Origin: Amphibalanus amphitrite
Lineage: Eukaryota; Arthropoda; Thecostraca; Balanomorpha; Balanidae
DNA length: 64,000 nucleotides
Direction of reading: 5' to 3'
Assembly (NCBI RefSeq): GCF_019059575.1
Contig: NW_024882036.1
Location: 1 to 64,000, forward strand
Positions within the stretch are counted from its first letter, which is position 1; every line of letters begins with the position of its first letter. Below are positions 49,301-61,300 of the stretch, one piece after another. The translations under genes and the position numbers were made by a program. Below the pieces are notes generated by a model that worked only from the letters and a program-made list of their open reading frames with translations, searched no databases and was not told the origin of the DNA.

Positions 49301-52300
49301 GGTCCGCCGGCCGGAGCTGTTAGTCAAGGGGCGTCTACTCCAGCTCGGCGCCGGATACACTCCACCGCCGGAGCTCTCCGTAAGCAGCACCTGACGGCCA
49401 GCTTGGCGGCGTAGCGCACAATGCGCGACCGACTCTGGAGACGCGGCAGGAACGGCAGCCACCGGGCCAGCGCCCCGCCGCCGGCGCCGCCGTCCGAGTC
49501 GTCATCGTCGTCATCACTGGACGGGCGGCGTCAGCAGGACCGTCAGCTTACTCAGTGACGTCAGCGGGACAGTCAGCTGGCTTAGTGACGTCATAAGGAC
49601 AGGGACTGAGAAACTACACCCAGCGATGAAGGAACAGAGCTGTATGTACAGTGGATCTAGTTAGGATCTCCAGACGTAACTAGATGGCGTTGAGCCTTAG
49701 TCGAGTCCATGTCAAATTCAAGGGGAGGTCAGTACCGAGATGGGCCCGGTAGGGAGGTGGGGAGGGGCGAGTTCACGGCCGCGGGTGACCTGTCAAACAG
49801 CCCCGGCGCAGCTGGGCGCTGCCGTAGGCAAAGGACGCATTCCAGCCGGCTCGCTGTTCCAAATAGCGGTGGCGGGCCCGGCGGCCCGTAGCCTGGCTGC
49901 TTGGAAGGAAAGGATAAAGGCATGAGTTTGACGTGGTCGCTTCATCTATTGTCACCTATATGACGCACTCAAAGTACTGCATATGTGATGTTGGTAATCC
50001 ATGATGCTATGGTAGGTATTATTGTTGGTAATGATTGCGATGTTGGTAATGCAGCTGGCAGTGGAATACTAGCGAATGCTCCGAGCGCCGAATAGCTCAA
50101 AGGATTAAGATTCTAAATATAGCCTGAAATTTTCATTGAAGATAATTCCAGCACCAGAAATATCCTTCACCAGTTTTGGACTGGCTGGTGTTTCTTGCGT
50201 AGAGCGCCTTTTGACAAATAATTGTCATGGCCGGCGATTTTTTTTGTATGACGGGTCACATCGGACTAAGGGCAAATTTAGTCGCTAAAAGCGGATGAGA
50301 AAAAGTGGACGAGTATCGCATTTTTGTGTATAAGGTTTCGAATTGAAAAACTAAGCCAAAATAAGTTAAACAATAAAAAATTCATAAGAATATATGACCC
50401 GAAACTAACTTCTGTTTTGTATGATCATGATGGGTGTAAGACCCCGGTCCATCCTGGTTCAACCCGGTCTAACGGGTGCTGGAAATGAGGCCGCTTTCTG
50501 GTCCCGGCGTTTTCTTCTCCGGGCGAGTTAATCCCGTCCAGCGTTTAGCCTTTCGAGACCCACTCAGGGTCGCGGCTGTTTTCGCCGCGCGCCCCCAGTC
50601 GAGATGCAAAGTTAATAGTCACACGAAGCTTATTTAGGGCCAGCCAAACCAGCCTAGTCTGGAGTCACTGTTAAATGTATGGATAAAGAAAAAGGTTTTG
50701 TAGAATCGATTAGTTTCGAAGTCGTATATTCAGGGGCTTCAAATAAAGTTCGTCGTGTGACTATCAACTTTGCATCTCGAATGGGCTGAGCGGCGAAAAC
50801 AACCGCGGCCCTGAGAGGGTTCCGAAAGGCTAAGCGCTAAACGGGGCTAACCCACCCGGAGAATAAAACGCCGGGACCAGAAAGCGGCCTCATTTTCAGC
50901 ACCTGGTTCGGCTCCCTCATTTACCTTCGGGCTTCCTCGTGACATTCACAGACGTCAGACATTCAACAAACAATTTTGGCGGAAACACTATCCAGCAAGC
51001 TGCGCAGGGGCGCAGGGTGACAGGTGTTGGTAGCGTTGGTGCTGGGTGATCTGTGTGCCGAGTGCGATATCGTGGGTTCGAGCCCCACTCGGCTCTGGTT
51101 TTATCTAGACACTAGCCAAAACCTTTCCTTTTACTGCAATACTGACAAGCACGGTGATTTGTCTTTCCCGATATCCTCTTACCGAAGTCAAAATTGTCGC
51201 ACCTATATATTTATTTTAATGTTTTGCTGAGTTTCATGAATTTTCATTTTTTTATTTTTGGTCGTTTCTCTGGACCCATTTCAACTCGTGATTATTTTCG
51301 ATCCGATAAAAACCCATCAAGGCTGAGCGTGCCAAATAATGAAAGAAATTATGCAACTGAATATAGATTTAGAAAAACCTTACACATCATGCAAGGATCG
51401 ACTGAAAGTATAGGTCCTAGATTTCAATTATGATTGGTTAACATTTTTGCTGCAAGTTTGAGGCGTTGCCTTTCGCTTGCCCGTTTGTTTGAGATAGCTA
51501 TTCCCTTCAGTTGCATTCTTGCTGGCTTCACATGAACAGGGTGGTGTTTCACCGGCGATCGCAGGACGCTGCTATTACTACGTGTCAAATTGGGTTTCCA
51601 TGGAGACGTCAACAGGCCCATTGCTCCAACACTACCACAAGTGTGACGTCAGCAGATATCACCGGTGAAACACCACCCGGGATACCACCATACCTGAGGG
51701 AGCGCACCCGCAACCAGCATCCCCTCCCCTCAGCCGCGGCGCAGTGGCGGGCGGCCCACTCCCGGCGCTACGCACGCTCCACGCCGCGATAGCAGCGCGT
51801 CACCCCCCCCCCCTCCCTCCTTCCCCCACAATGACCGGTGACCTCGCTCCCCTCGGGAGTTGGACTCGCCCTACCCCGACCGTAGCGCCACGTGGTGGCT
51901 CTGGAGATCTTAAATAGACCCACTGTACGCAGACATTTCGGTAACGCTTGGAGACGGAATGAGGGAAAAGGGGTGTCCGGGATCATGAATGGCACTGGAA
52001 AGATGCTTCCGAATACAAATAACGACATTGCACCAAAAGAACGAATATGCCAGAGATACGCACTCCAAACCACAAACCCCAAATAAAAGTGGCCCGAAGA
52101 AGCAGCACTTGTAAATAAACGAGCTGATTTTTTAGGCAGAGTCAGCATATAATGCACAGCGTAGATACGCCCCGGCGCGTTCAGGCACGCTACGAGCCCT
52201 GAGAGTAGGAGCACCGTGGGGTTACGTTCAGATAAGCCCCGGGCCCTGAGAGTGGGAGCCTCGCGGTGCTACGGTTCCGTCCGTCTCTCCCTACCTGCCG

Positions 52301-55300
52301 GTGACGCGGTGCACCAGTCCGCCGATGAAGGCCACCGCCGCCCATCCGACCAGTGACAGCAGCCAGACCACCGCCCAGGACACAAAGTACAGCAGGAACG
52401 GCAGCACGGAGCAGCTGAGACCGCGGGCGGCCAGCTGCGGCAGGTCGGCCGGCGGCAGGCGAGGCGACAGGAACGACCAGCTGGGGGAGACAGGACCGTC
52501 AGATACTGACAGATACAGACGGAGATACAGACACAGATGTCTGCAGCTGACGGGGTGCCATACCCGCCGACCTCCACACAGTTTAAACTCAGTCAGTCCT
52601 ATTGTATGGATTGTGTATTTCGGTCTGACTCCACCTAAATATTGCATTTTTTTCTTAGTGAGCAGCTGAACGCTTAGACGTCAATTCATTTCCAAAAGAA
52701 AACTCGCCGCTCCTAGCGAAACTGCGGTGACCCGCGCTGACCCAGCGGTGACCGGTACTGACCCAGCGGTGACCGGTACTGACCCAGCGGTGACCGGTAC
52801 TGACCCAGCGGTGACCGGTACTGACCCAGCGGTGACCGGTACTGACCCAGCGGTGACCGGTACTGACCCCGCGGTGACCGGTACTGACCCAGCGGTGACC
52901 GGTAGGTACTGACCCGAGTAGCGAGGTCAGCAGCTGAGAAGGCATCACCAGTTTGAGCGGCGTCAGTCGGAGCAGCGCGCCGTGCGTGGTGAGCGTCTGC
53001 CCGGCATCTGCGGCGCGCAGCTGCTCGGCCAGCGTCACCAGCGTGACCGACAGCACGGCCGGCACGAGCAGCGCGCCGAAATAGCGCGCCATCTGGCCCC
53101 ACAGCTCCGGAAACGAGTTCTGCAGGCTGGCAGAGAGAGAGAGGACGGGTCAGAGGGGTCAGTCTAGGAGAGAGGCGACTCTATGGAGGTACCACCACGG
53201 TGGCAGTTCACAGAATCATAGTGCCGGAGTTCACCTTCTGGTGATGCTCCTAGTACGGCCAGACGTCCGATGGGGCTTTACAGTTATTCAGGCAGACGGT
53301 ACTTAGACAGGTGATTTGACGGTGGACAACCACGGACCACCTCGACCAGCCATGGGTGGGAGGCCGGCGCTCCATTCTGTGTACACTGGCAAGCATGTGA
53401 TCTTGGGTAGACAAACTCCGGATGTCATCTACTCTTTTAAAACTGCCGAACAGAGCTGATATTTCTACTATATTACAGCCGCATTCAGCTGCTGGTGACG
53501 CGTCCTCACCTGATTGAGTAGCGACAGGTGGGATCCAGGTGGGCCGTCACATACGGCAGGACGTCCGCGCTCAGGTTCACCGGCCGGGGAAACTGCAGCT
53601 TGGCAGCCACACTGGCTACCGTAGTACCGCTGCCAAATATATACACCAGTGAACACACACTGACGGGACTGGCGATCACACTGGGTGCCGTGGAGACTGG
53701 TGCCGCTGCAAGATATATACGCATCTATCAAGCCCGTGTGCGAAAAGAACACTGAGAATGTAATCAAGAAGATTAAATGTTAAAGAGTCGACCTCATAAC
53801 TATGATACTGGGGTCCTGAAAATTTACATCATTCAGACAGCCAACATAATTGGAAGATGATCAGAAATGATCCTGCATCTATTAGATGAAGTCGACGAAA
53901 TAAGACTTAGTGAGTAAGTAAGCATTATGCACGGGTTTACAAATAATGACGGTGTGATAGCGACAATTCTGATGACAATAACGTGAAATTCAACAACCCA
54001 CCAGCTCACCACAAATGTCTCAGCGACGTGCACCAAAGCGCCCACCAGAATTATCATAGAAAAACAGCCAATGTCAGTTCCAAGGTGCCAAATGTTTGTG
54101 TTTAGCTATGTAACAATGCCGAAGGTGGTTATCGCTGTCTTCTACTCTTCTCCTTCCTCTCACAGCCTATGTAGACAGTGATCACATCCCCCACAGAACA
54201 CACCGGTCCGGGCGTCGCGCCGTACCTACCTGGTCAGCACGTGCTGGGTCTGCTGCCCCCACGGCACGTGAAAGGAGAGACCCGACTGGCTGCTGAGACC
54301 GCAGGCAGCCGTCGGACGGAGGTACAGACGCACCGCCTGCCACGGCTCCGTCAGAGACTGGGGACAGGGGTCATCAGAGGTCATCACAGGTCACCAGAGG
54401 GCTGTTCACGGGCCCTGTGTGCGGTCGGAACGCACACAGCCTTCAAGCTCCGCCCACTGCGTCCCTACGTCAGCCTTCCGTCACCGCACACAGCGACCGC
54501 TGTGGCCGGTCGGGACTGGCCACAGCGGACCGTCCACCGCACGCAGCCGTGACGTCAGAGCCGCCTACCCATCCCCTACCCCCACGCCTGCTGGACGCAC
54601 CGCACACACCGCACGCAGCAGTGTGCGGTGCCCGTGAACACCCCTCAGTGGTCACCAGAGATCAATACAAGTCACCAGAGGTCAGAGACATACGCACCGC
54701 CTGCCACGGGTCCTTCAGGGACTGGGGACAGGGGTCATCAGAGGTCATCAGAGGTCACAAGAGGTTACCAGAGGTCAACATAGGTCAAGACAGGTCACCA
54801 GAGGTCAAGACAGGTCACCAGAGGTCAACACAGGTCACCAGAGGTCATCAGAGGTCACTACAGGTTATCAGGTACAGACTGCCCCGGGCCCTTCAGGGAC
54901 TGGGGACGGACGTTAGCAAATATGTCAGCGACAGGGCACAAACTGGGTCAATAATCAATAAGCCCTCACCTAGCACAGTATCTATTATATAACATAACTC
55001 AGCTGATCAGTTGCATAGGCCGACTAGCGAGTGTGTGAGCTTCACGAAGGGACGAAAACCCCGACCTACTCCCGAGTGCGCCCTGACCTGGCCTGTCTTC
55101 TTACTTAGTCCATCCCGACTAGGCCGGCAGGTTTTTTGGTCAGCGTATGACCTACGCTCAGCGACACTTTATACCTGACCCGACGTCCTCTGACCTACCT
55201 TCAGTGAGACGTTATAGCTGAGTGCGCCAGCCTGCGTCTCCGCCAGAAGCAGTTGCTGACTGAAGAAGGCGCGAAACGAGCTGAACGCGGGAACATCGGC

Positions 55301-58300
55301 CGTCAGCTGACGGTCGCTGTGGCGACTGACGTCACAGTCCACCGTCACCTGACGGAGGGGGACAGGGGAGGGCTGCCGTCAGCTGACGTCACAGTCCACC
55401 GTCACCTGACGGAGGGGGGGGGGGACAGGGGGGCTGCCGTCAGCTGGACGTCACAGTCCACCGTCACCTGACGGAGGGGGGGGGGGGGGCTGCCGTCAGC
55501 TGTCGTCACAGTCTACCGTTACCTGACGGAGGGGGATGACATCAGAACCAGTACAGTGGGTCAGAGCAGGGTTGGATTAAAGCCGGCTTAAATTGAATTT
55601 ATGCCAGCCAGTGGTTTAAACCGGCTTAAACCGGCTTAAATTAATAAAAACCACCTTCAGTCAAAACATCTACTATAACTTATCTTGTGGGTCAGTGTAC
55701 TCGTTGGTGACTGTGCAGAGTGCAGGAAGTCAATACCGTGTCATTTTGTATTATGTCAACATGTTGGCATGTGATTATGTTGACAATCTGGTCAGTAGCC
55801 ACTAGGTAACTAAGCTAAAAAGCAAAGTAGGTATAAGGCATAAGCACATTCTATTCTTAACATTCGGTTTACCAGTTGAAAGTCTCACTTTATTTTACAT
55901 GTAAAATGTAACTATTCTGACCAATCGTCTGGGGACTGGGCCAGTAACTTAAATATTTTTCATGGTATCACCCTTCCTGTGATTTTTTTAATTGCACAGG
56001 AAATAATTGTAACAACTCATCATTTATAAATCTTCTGGAATGTTCCTATGGTTTTTTCAGGTAGTGCATGTTGTTTTCTTAGTATAGCAGTGTCCCTAAC
56101 TAATCACACTTATTATTGTTTTTACGTGAACTTTGGAGCCTATAATGGTTGCCGTGCTGTCAATTCCTTTGTTTAGTGTCACTGACTGCTTAAGCAATAG
56201 ACAGTTCCCTAGTAAATAGGCAATGTTCTGTATGATAGTTTTTAGGCCTTACCATTCACTGATCCTTGCACCATGCATTTGGCATTAGGTCATGTTTGCT
56301 ACAGCTTCTCATAAAATTGAAATTGGTTTCTTTATTGAACCTGTCTCCAAGACTTTTCATTCCATGAACCACCCATGTAAACAACTAGTTGTGTAAAACA
56401 CTGCAAATCAAAATAAAGATTTGATACAGGGTGATACAGATCAATAATGAATGACATCAAGTTAACCCCCAGGGGAAAAAAACATTACAAGTTAGCATGT
56501 ATAATTGAAAGGTGTGTATAGAAAATGTGAAGAGAAGAAGCAGTTTAACCCAAGTGATGTTACGACAAGTTAACGGAAGTGGCATTTATTATGTTGGTAC
56601 ATACTGGTTTAAACCGGGGTGGCTTAAATTAGTTTATGCCAGCCGGTTTAATCCATGGATTAAACCGGTTTAAACCGGCTGCTGGCATAAATTTGCCAAC
56701 CCTGGGTCAGAGGACAATGACCGTCAGTACAGCGGGTTGGAAGACGACAAACAGGAGCTCAGGAGACTGACCACCAGAACTCTGCCGCCAGTACAGAGGG
56801 TCAGGAGATAACTGACCAGAAGACCGGCCAGGAGCTCAGGAGAGTCAGTGCAGCAGATAAGCATCAATCGATAGCTGGCGCCTAGCAGTACTTCAAAACC
56901 AGCGGAGTTACGATGACATAAAAATTAACGACGCATAATGTTAAAGTTGACCGTTTTGATTATGACTATTATAACCAGGCTCACCTTACTGTTTCACTTC
57001 GTACAGGATATCCGACCAGGACCGAGCAGACTCAGAGTCCCTGTGTGCCGACTCCGCCGCCTGGCGTACCGTGACGTCACGCTGACGTCACCCGGACCGG
57101 ACCAGGGGAGTAGGATCGGCGGCCAGAGGACGGGGACCGGACGGGAGTCGGGTGGAGCGGTCCGGACCACCAACGGCACAGCAGCCGCTGGAAGAGTCGA
57201 CCACAGAGACAGGACGCCGGTTATTGCAACAGATATCAGGGTGGGGTGATAGAAAGGACTGGGTTATTGGGGCAATCAATAGTACAGGTTTTATGGTTCG
57301 TTTGTAGCACATCTAATAAAAAGGGGCCCAGACAGACAGTCCTACGGAAAGAAATCAGGAGAGGAGGGAAAGGGGGCTGCACTGCTGAGCTCGGCTGAGC
57401 GAGGTATGGACCTTGCCACCCCATGACTGCCCATGGTATAGTCTCCCCCTCCCAAGAACCTGGTGACCCCCCACTGACCTGATGACCCCCCACTGACCTG
57501 ATGACCCCCCACTGACCTGATGACCCCCCACTGACCTGATGACCCCCACTGACCCACTGACCTGCTCTGCGGCGGGCCGCACGATGACCACCACGTGAGT
57601 GTAGCCCCGCTCGTGGAGCCGCTCCAGGTCCAGACTGACGGAGCGACGGCGGCCCTGGAGGGAAGGCACCTGCTCCCCCAGGTGGCTCAGGTTGTCACCC
57701 TCCTCACTGACATCAGAGCACAGGGAATGGTGTCAGGACAGTGGCACTGATACATACTACAGGGGACCCGTGTCAGCGACAGTGACACATACAGGGCGCG
57801 CCCTAAATATGGGTAAAACGTAAGCACAGACACTGATATCAAACCAGACGCCGGTGTCAGGTGGGTGGTCTCTCAGTCTCTAAAGTGATTCCCTCCCTTT
57901 CCCTCTCTCCCTCCCTCCCTAAGAACTCACCACATCCTGACCCCCTTGTCCACCTTGCTGGCCACACAGGCCACCAGCCAGTCGCGGCTGGGCAGGTTCA
58001 CCGTGCTGATTGTGGCGCGCTGGTATAGCGGGTTGTTCATCAGGCCGATCATCAGGTACGTGGGACGGCCAGACTCGCCGCGCGCTGCCGGGAGGGCACG
58101 GGGCGGGGGTCACGGTCAGAATAAAACAGAGGAGACGCACTTCTGTACACTGAGCATAGGTAGTATGGATAGCAAGGCACCAGCGTAAGGTCTATCTAAC
58201 TTAAACAGTAAACAGCACTTCAACTAAAAACACAATATTGATTTGCAGAAGTTGAGCAGAGAAAATACAAAAAATGTACAATGAAGCCTCGCACAAACTG

Positions 58301-61300
58301 GAAACAATCGGCAAGATTGTTGTACTCAACACACCGACCTCCGACCAAATACAAAAGTGAATAAGTTACGGGTGAAGTAAATGTTAGTCACACGCATGAT
58401 GGTCTGCGGTTTGCGTCCAGTTGCAATGCTCCGGTGAACAAAACTGGAGTCAAAAGATTATTAGTAGTTACTCATACCTATCTAAACCAAATTCACACAG
58501 CAAAGGAACAAACATACGTGGCTCCGTCAGTTAAAGCACTGCGGAACGGGTTTAACACGGATTAAAGATAAGCACCGTATACTAAAGAAATGCTACGGCC
58601 AACAAGAAAGCCGCCTAGCGGTGTCAGTGCGGGCTGCTGTTCAACTGCAGGTGTTAGCGGTCACACACAGATGTCGCCACCTGCGCCGTGGTTCTCGGGC
58701 CGCGCGGTAGGTGGCGCCAGCGGCACTCCAGTGCGGCGGGAGGGCTCTGAGCTGGCGGCCGACCATCGGCCGGTCGGCGGGGGAGGCCACCGGTCTCTGC
58801 TGGACCCGGGCCGGTCGCCGCCGGTCCCGGGCCGGTCCCCGCCGGACCCGGGCCGGTCCCCGCCGGACCCGGGCCGGTCCCCGCCGGACCAGGACCGGTC
58901 CCCGCCGGACCAGGGCTGGTCTCTGCTGGACCCGGACCGGTCCCCGCCGGACCAGGACCGCGGGCGGCGGCCCTCCGGTCTCCAGGGTCGAGTCGGAGTC
59001 GGAGTCGGAGTCGGAGTCGGAGTCGGAGTCGGCGGGCGGGTTGGAGACGGCAGAGACGGCGGTAGGACAGCCTCTTCACAGTCCATACAGAACCACGTGT
59101 GATCGGGGTGTGCGGTCGTGATAAGACGGTAACAACACAGCGTGGAGGCGTCGCATTGAAACGAGACAAAAGACGAGAAGAGTAGAAGACTAACGAGTTT
59201 ATCAACGCACCGTAGAGTGAGTTCACACACACCTCACCAGTCGATACACAGATGCAATGTTTATGTCAGATCGACGAATACAGTGAGTTTTAACCCTGAA
59301 AATGAGTGCTTTGCGATGAGTGCAAATATGATCAAGTGTCAGCCTAAGTCCCGGGTCCGTACCTGCGGTGTAGCTCCACTGTCGGAGGGCGTATTGTTTC
59401 CACTCGCCGGCCGGGGGGTCTACTGTCTGTCTGTCTGTCTGCCCCCCCCCCCCTCCCCCCTGGGTCTTTACCTGCAGTGTGGCTCCACTGTCGGAGGGCG
59501 TACTGTTTCCACTCGCCGGCCGGGTCCAGCGGGACAGTGGCCGGGTGGAAGGCGTTCCGGTAGTGTTTTCCGTGGGTACGCTGCCGGAGCACAGACACAG
59601 TGTGCTCTCACTCAGCTCTGTATGTTCACTCGGTATCGATAACACTGTCACTCACAGTCATCGCAGAGACGGAGACAGACAGACAAAAACAGACGGAAGC
59701 AGACGACAGGCAGGCACAGCTCTGGCCGCAGACAGTGAAATGTTCACAGCCCTACTGGCCTACCTAGCTCCACTGCACCCCACCGTTCCGGGGCACTGGG
59801 CCAGCCGCCATTCCACCAACACAGCCGGAGCGGTGTCCCACAGAAGTGACCCCCTCACCTGCATAAAGTGGTGTCGGAGCACCACCGCCTCACCTGCACA
59901 AAGTGGTGCCGGAGGACTGCGCGGGCGGCGGCCGGGTCGGTGGTGATCTGGCGGGTGTCGGCGCTCACCAGGTCGAACAGGGCGCGCGCCATCACCAGCA
60001 CCAGCTGGCGGCACCAGACGATGCACTGGTGGTCGGCCGACGCCCACACGCCCGGAACGGAGACCGTCTGGAAGGGACGGCGGTACTGGGGTCAGAGGAG
60101 CAGCGGGCAAAATAAGCAGCGAGCACACTTCTGAAACAATGATGTGAGGGTACGTACTAAGGTTCGATCGCGACTAAAACGACGTCAGTGGCACATACTA
60201 TAACGTGGCTACTGGGATTGCACGGCCCTCTTTCATGGCGCTCTGCTAGCCGCTACTAGCGCGTTTTGGGGGCAGATGACGGCATAGATTGTGGTCGTAC
60301 GTATGATGTCATGTGACTTGGGCCAAACAACGGCTCTTCATTAGTTCTTTTATAGTGTCAACTTCAACTACCAAGCTGATGACGCCACTCAGTATTAAAG
60401 CGTCCGAGTAGGGATAAATACGCGAAGGATCATTGACCTTTTCCTCGAACAAGTAAAAGCAAAGCCAAAAGTTATATTTAATACGGTGAGCTTTCGTCTA
60501 CAAGCCTTCGTCAAACCGACAAAATGACAAGATACAAAATTCATGTACACATGCAACACTCTTGAACTGAATATTTAAGCTGCGGTTGTCGACACTCGTG
60601 TCTATTTCTGGAACAATCTTATCACTCCGCTAAAACACAAGTACACACAATCATATACACAAACATGTGATAAAGATATATGCACTAAACATTTTACAAA
60701 TGATCTGAAGCCGGATTTCCTTACTTACTCTGAATTTTGCATAACAAAACTCCTCATCAACGTATGGCAGAGACAAAAACCATCCTTGCTCTTCTCACCT
60801 ATGCAGTCAGCAGGTTTCTCTTTTTTGCCCTCCACGCCTGACCTCTTCTTAACCCGCGCCCCACTGGGGTCTGCGTATAACACGCCCTACTGGGGCGGGG
60901 GGGGGGGGGCTCTTCATAGCCCCCCTCCTAACTCCGAAACTACTGGGCCGATCGTCAAAATTCAAACGGCGTCTGATAGCCTCGGAAAAACTGTCGAACG
61001 AATCCTAATTTCATTGGCCTCGAGGTCACCGATGACGTCACAGGTCAGGTCAAAGTAAAAATTGACTTAGTGGCTCCAGTGGCGCAGTTGGTAAGGCGTC
61101 GGTTCTGTGGTCGGGAGGACCCGGGTTCGATCCCCGGTGCCGCCCGGCTTCCGGACTGGCGTCCCCAACTGTGTCACTGGGGGGTGGGGTGGGCTCCCGC
61201 CTTGCACCGTAGCCCTGAGGAGGAGCAGGAGCCCTCCCATAAATGGGAAAACATATCCCGTGTGGAGGACGAGGAATAAATAAATAAATAAATAAATAAA

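Larger units (their letters stand above)
49649..51925. mobile_element. TA-flanked non-autonomous element (Tc1/mariner-like ends), copy B
   Basis: This 2277-bp relative of 34150-37990 has the same inverted ends (CAGTGGATCTAG...; right end ...AGACCCACTG) and TA on both sides (49647-49648, 51926-51927). It lies in the PGAP1 intron between exons 52295 and 49516. It contains two smaller elements absent from copy A, at 50475-50903 and 51539-51678. It shares with copy A a tRNA-like B box (GTGGGTTCGAGCCCCACTC near 51074-51092, degenerate at 36637). No transposase is visible. Confidence 0.8.

Noticed and set aside
56994..57179. Possible extra PGAP1 exon on the minus strand
   Set aside because: Exons 57706-57562 and 55348-55199 already join in phase 0 with continuous homology. 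This frame has no family resemblance and sits in the intron.
58590..59232. Pro/Gly- and Ser/Glu-rich ORFs of 130-190 codons in a PGAP1 intron
   Set aside because: They arise from a 21-bp GC-rich minisatellite and a GGAGTC hexamer tract. The flanking exons are already joined in phase without them.
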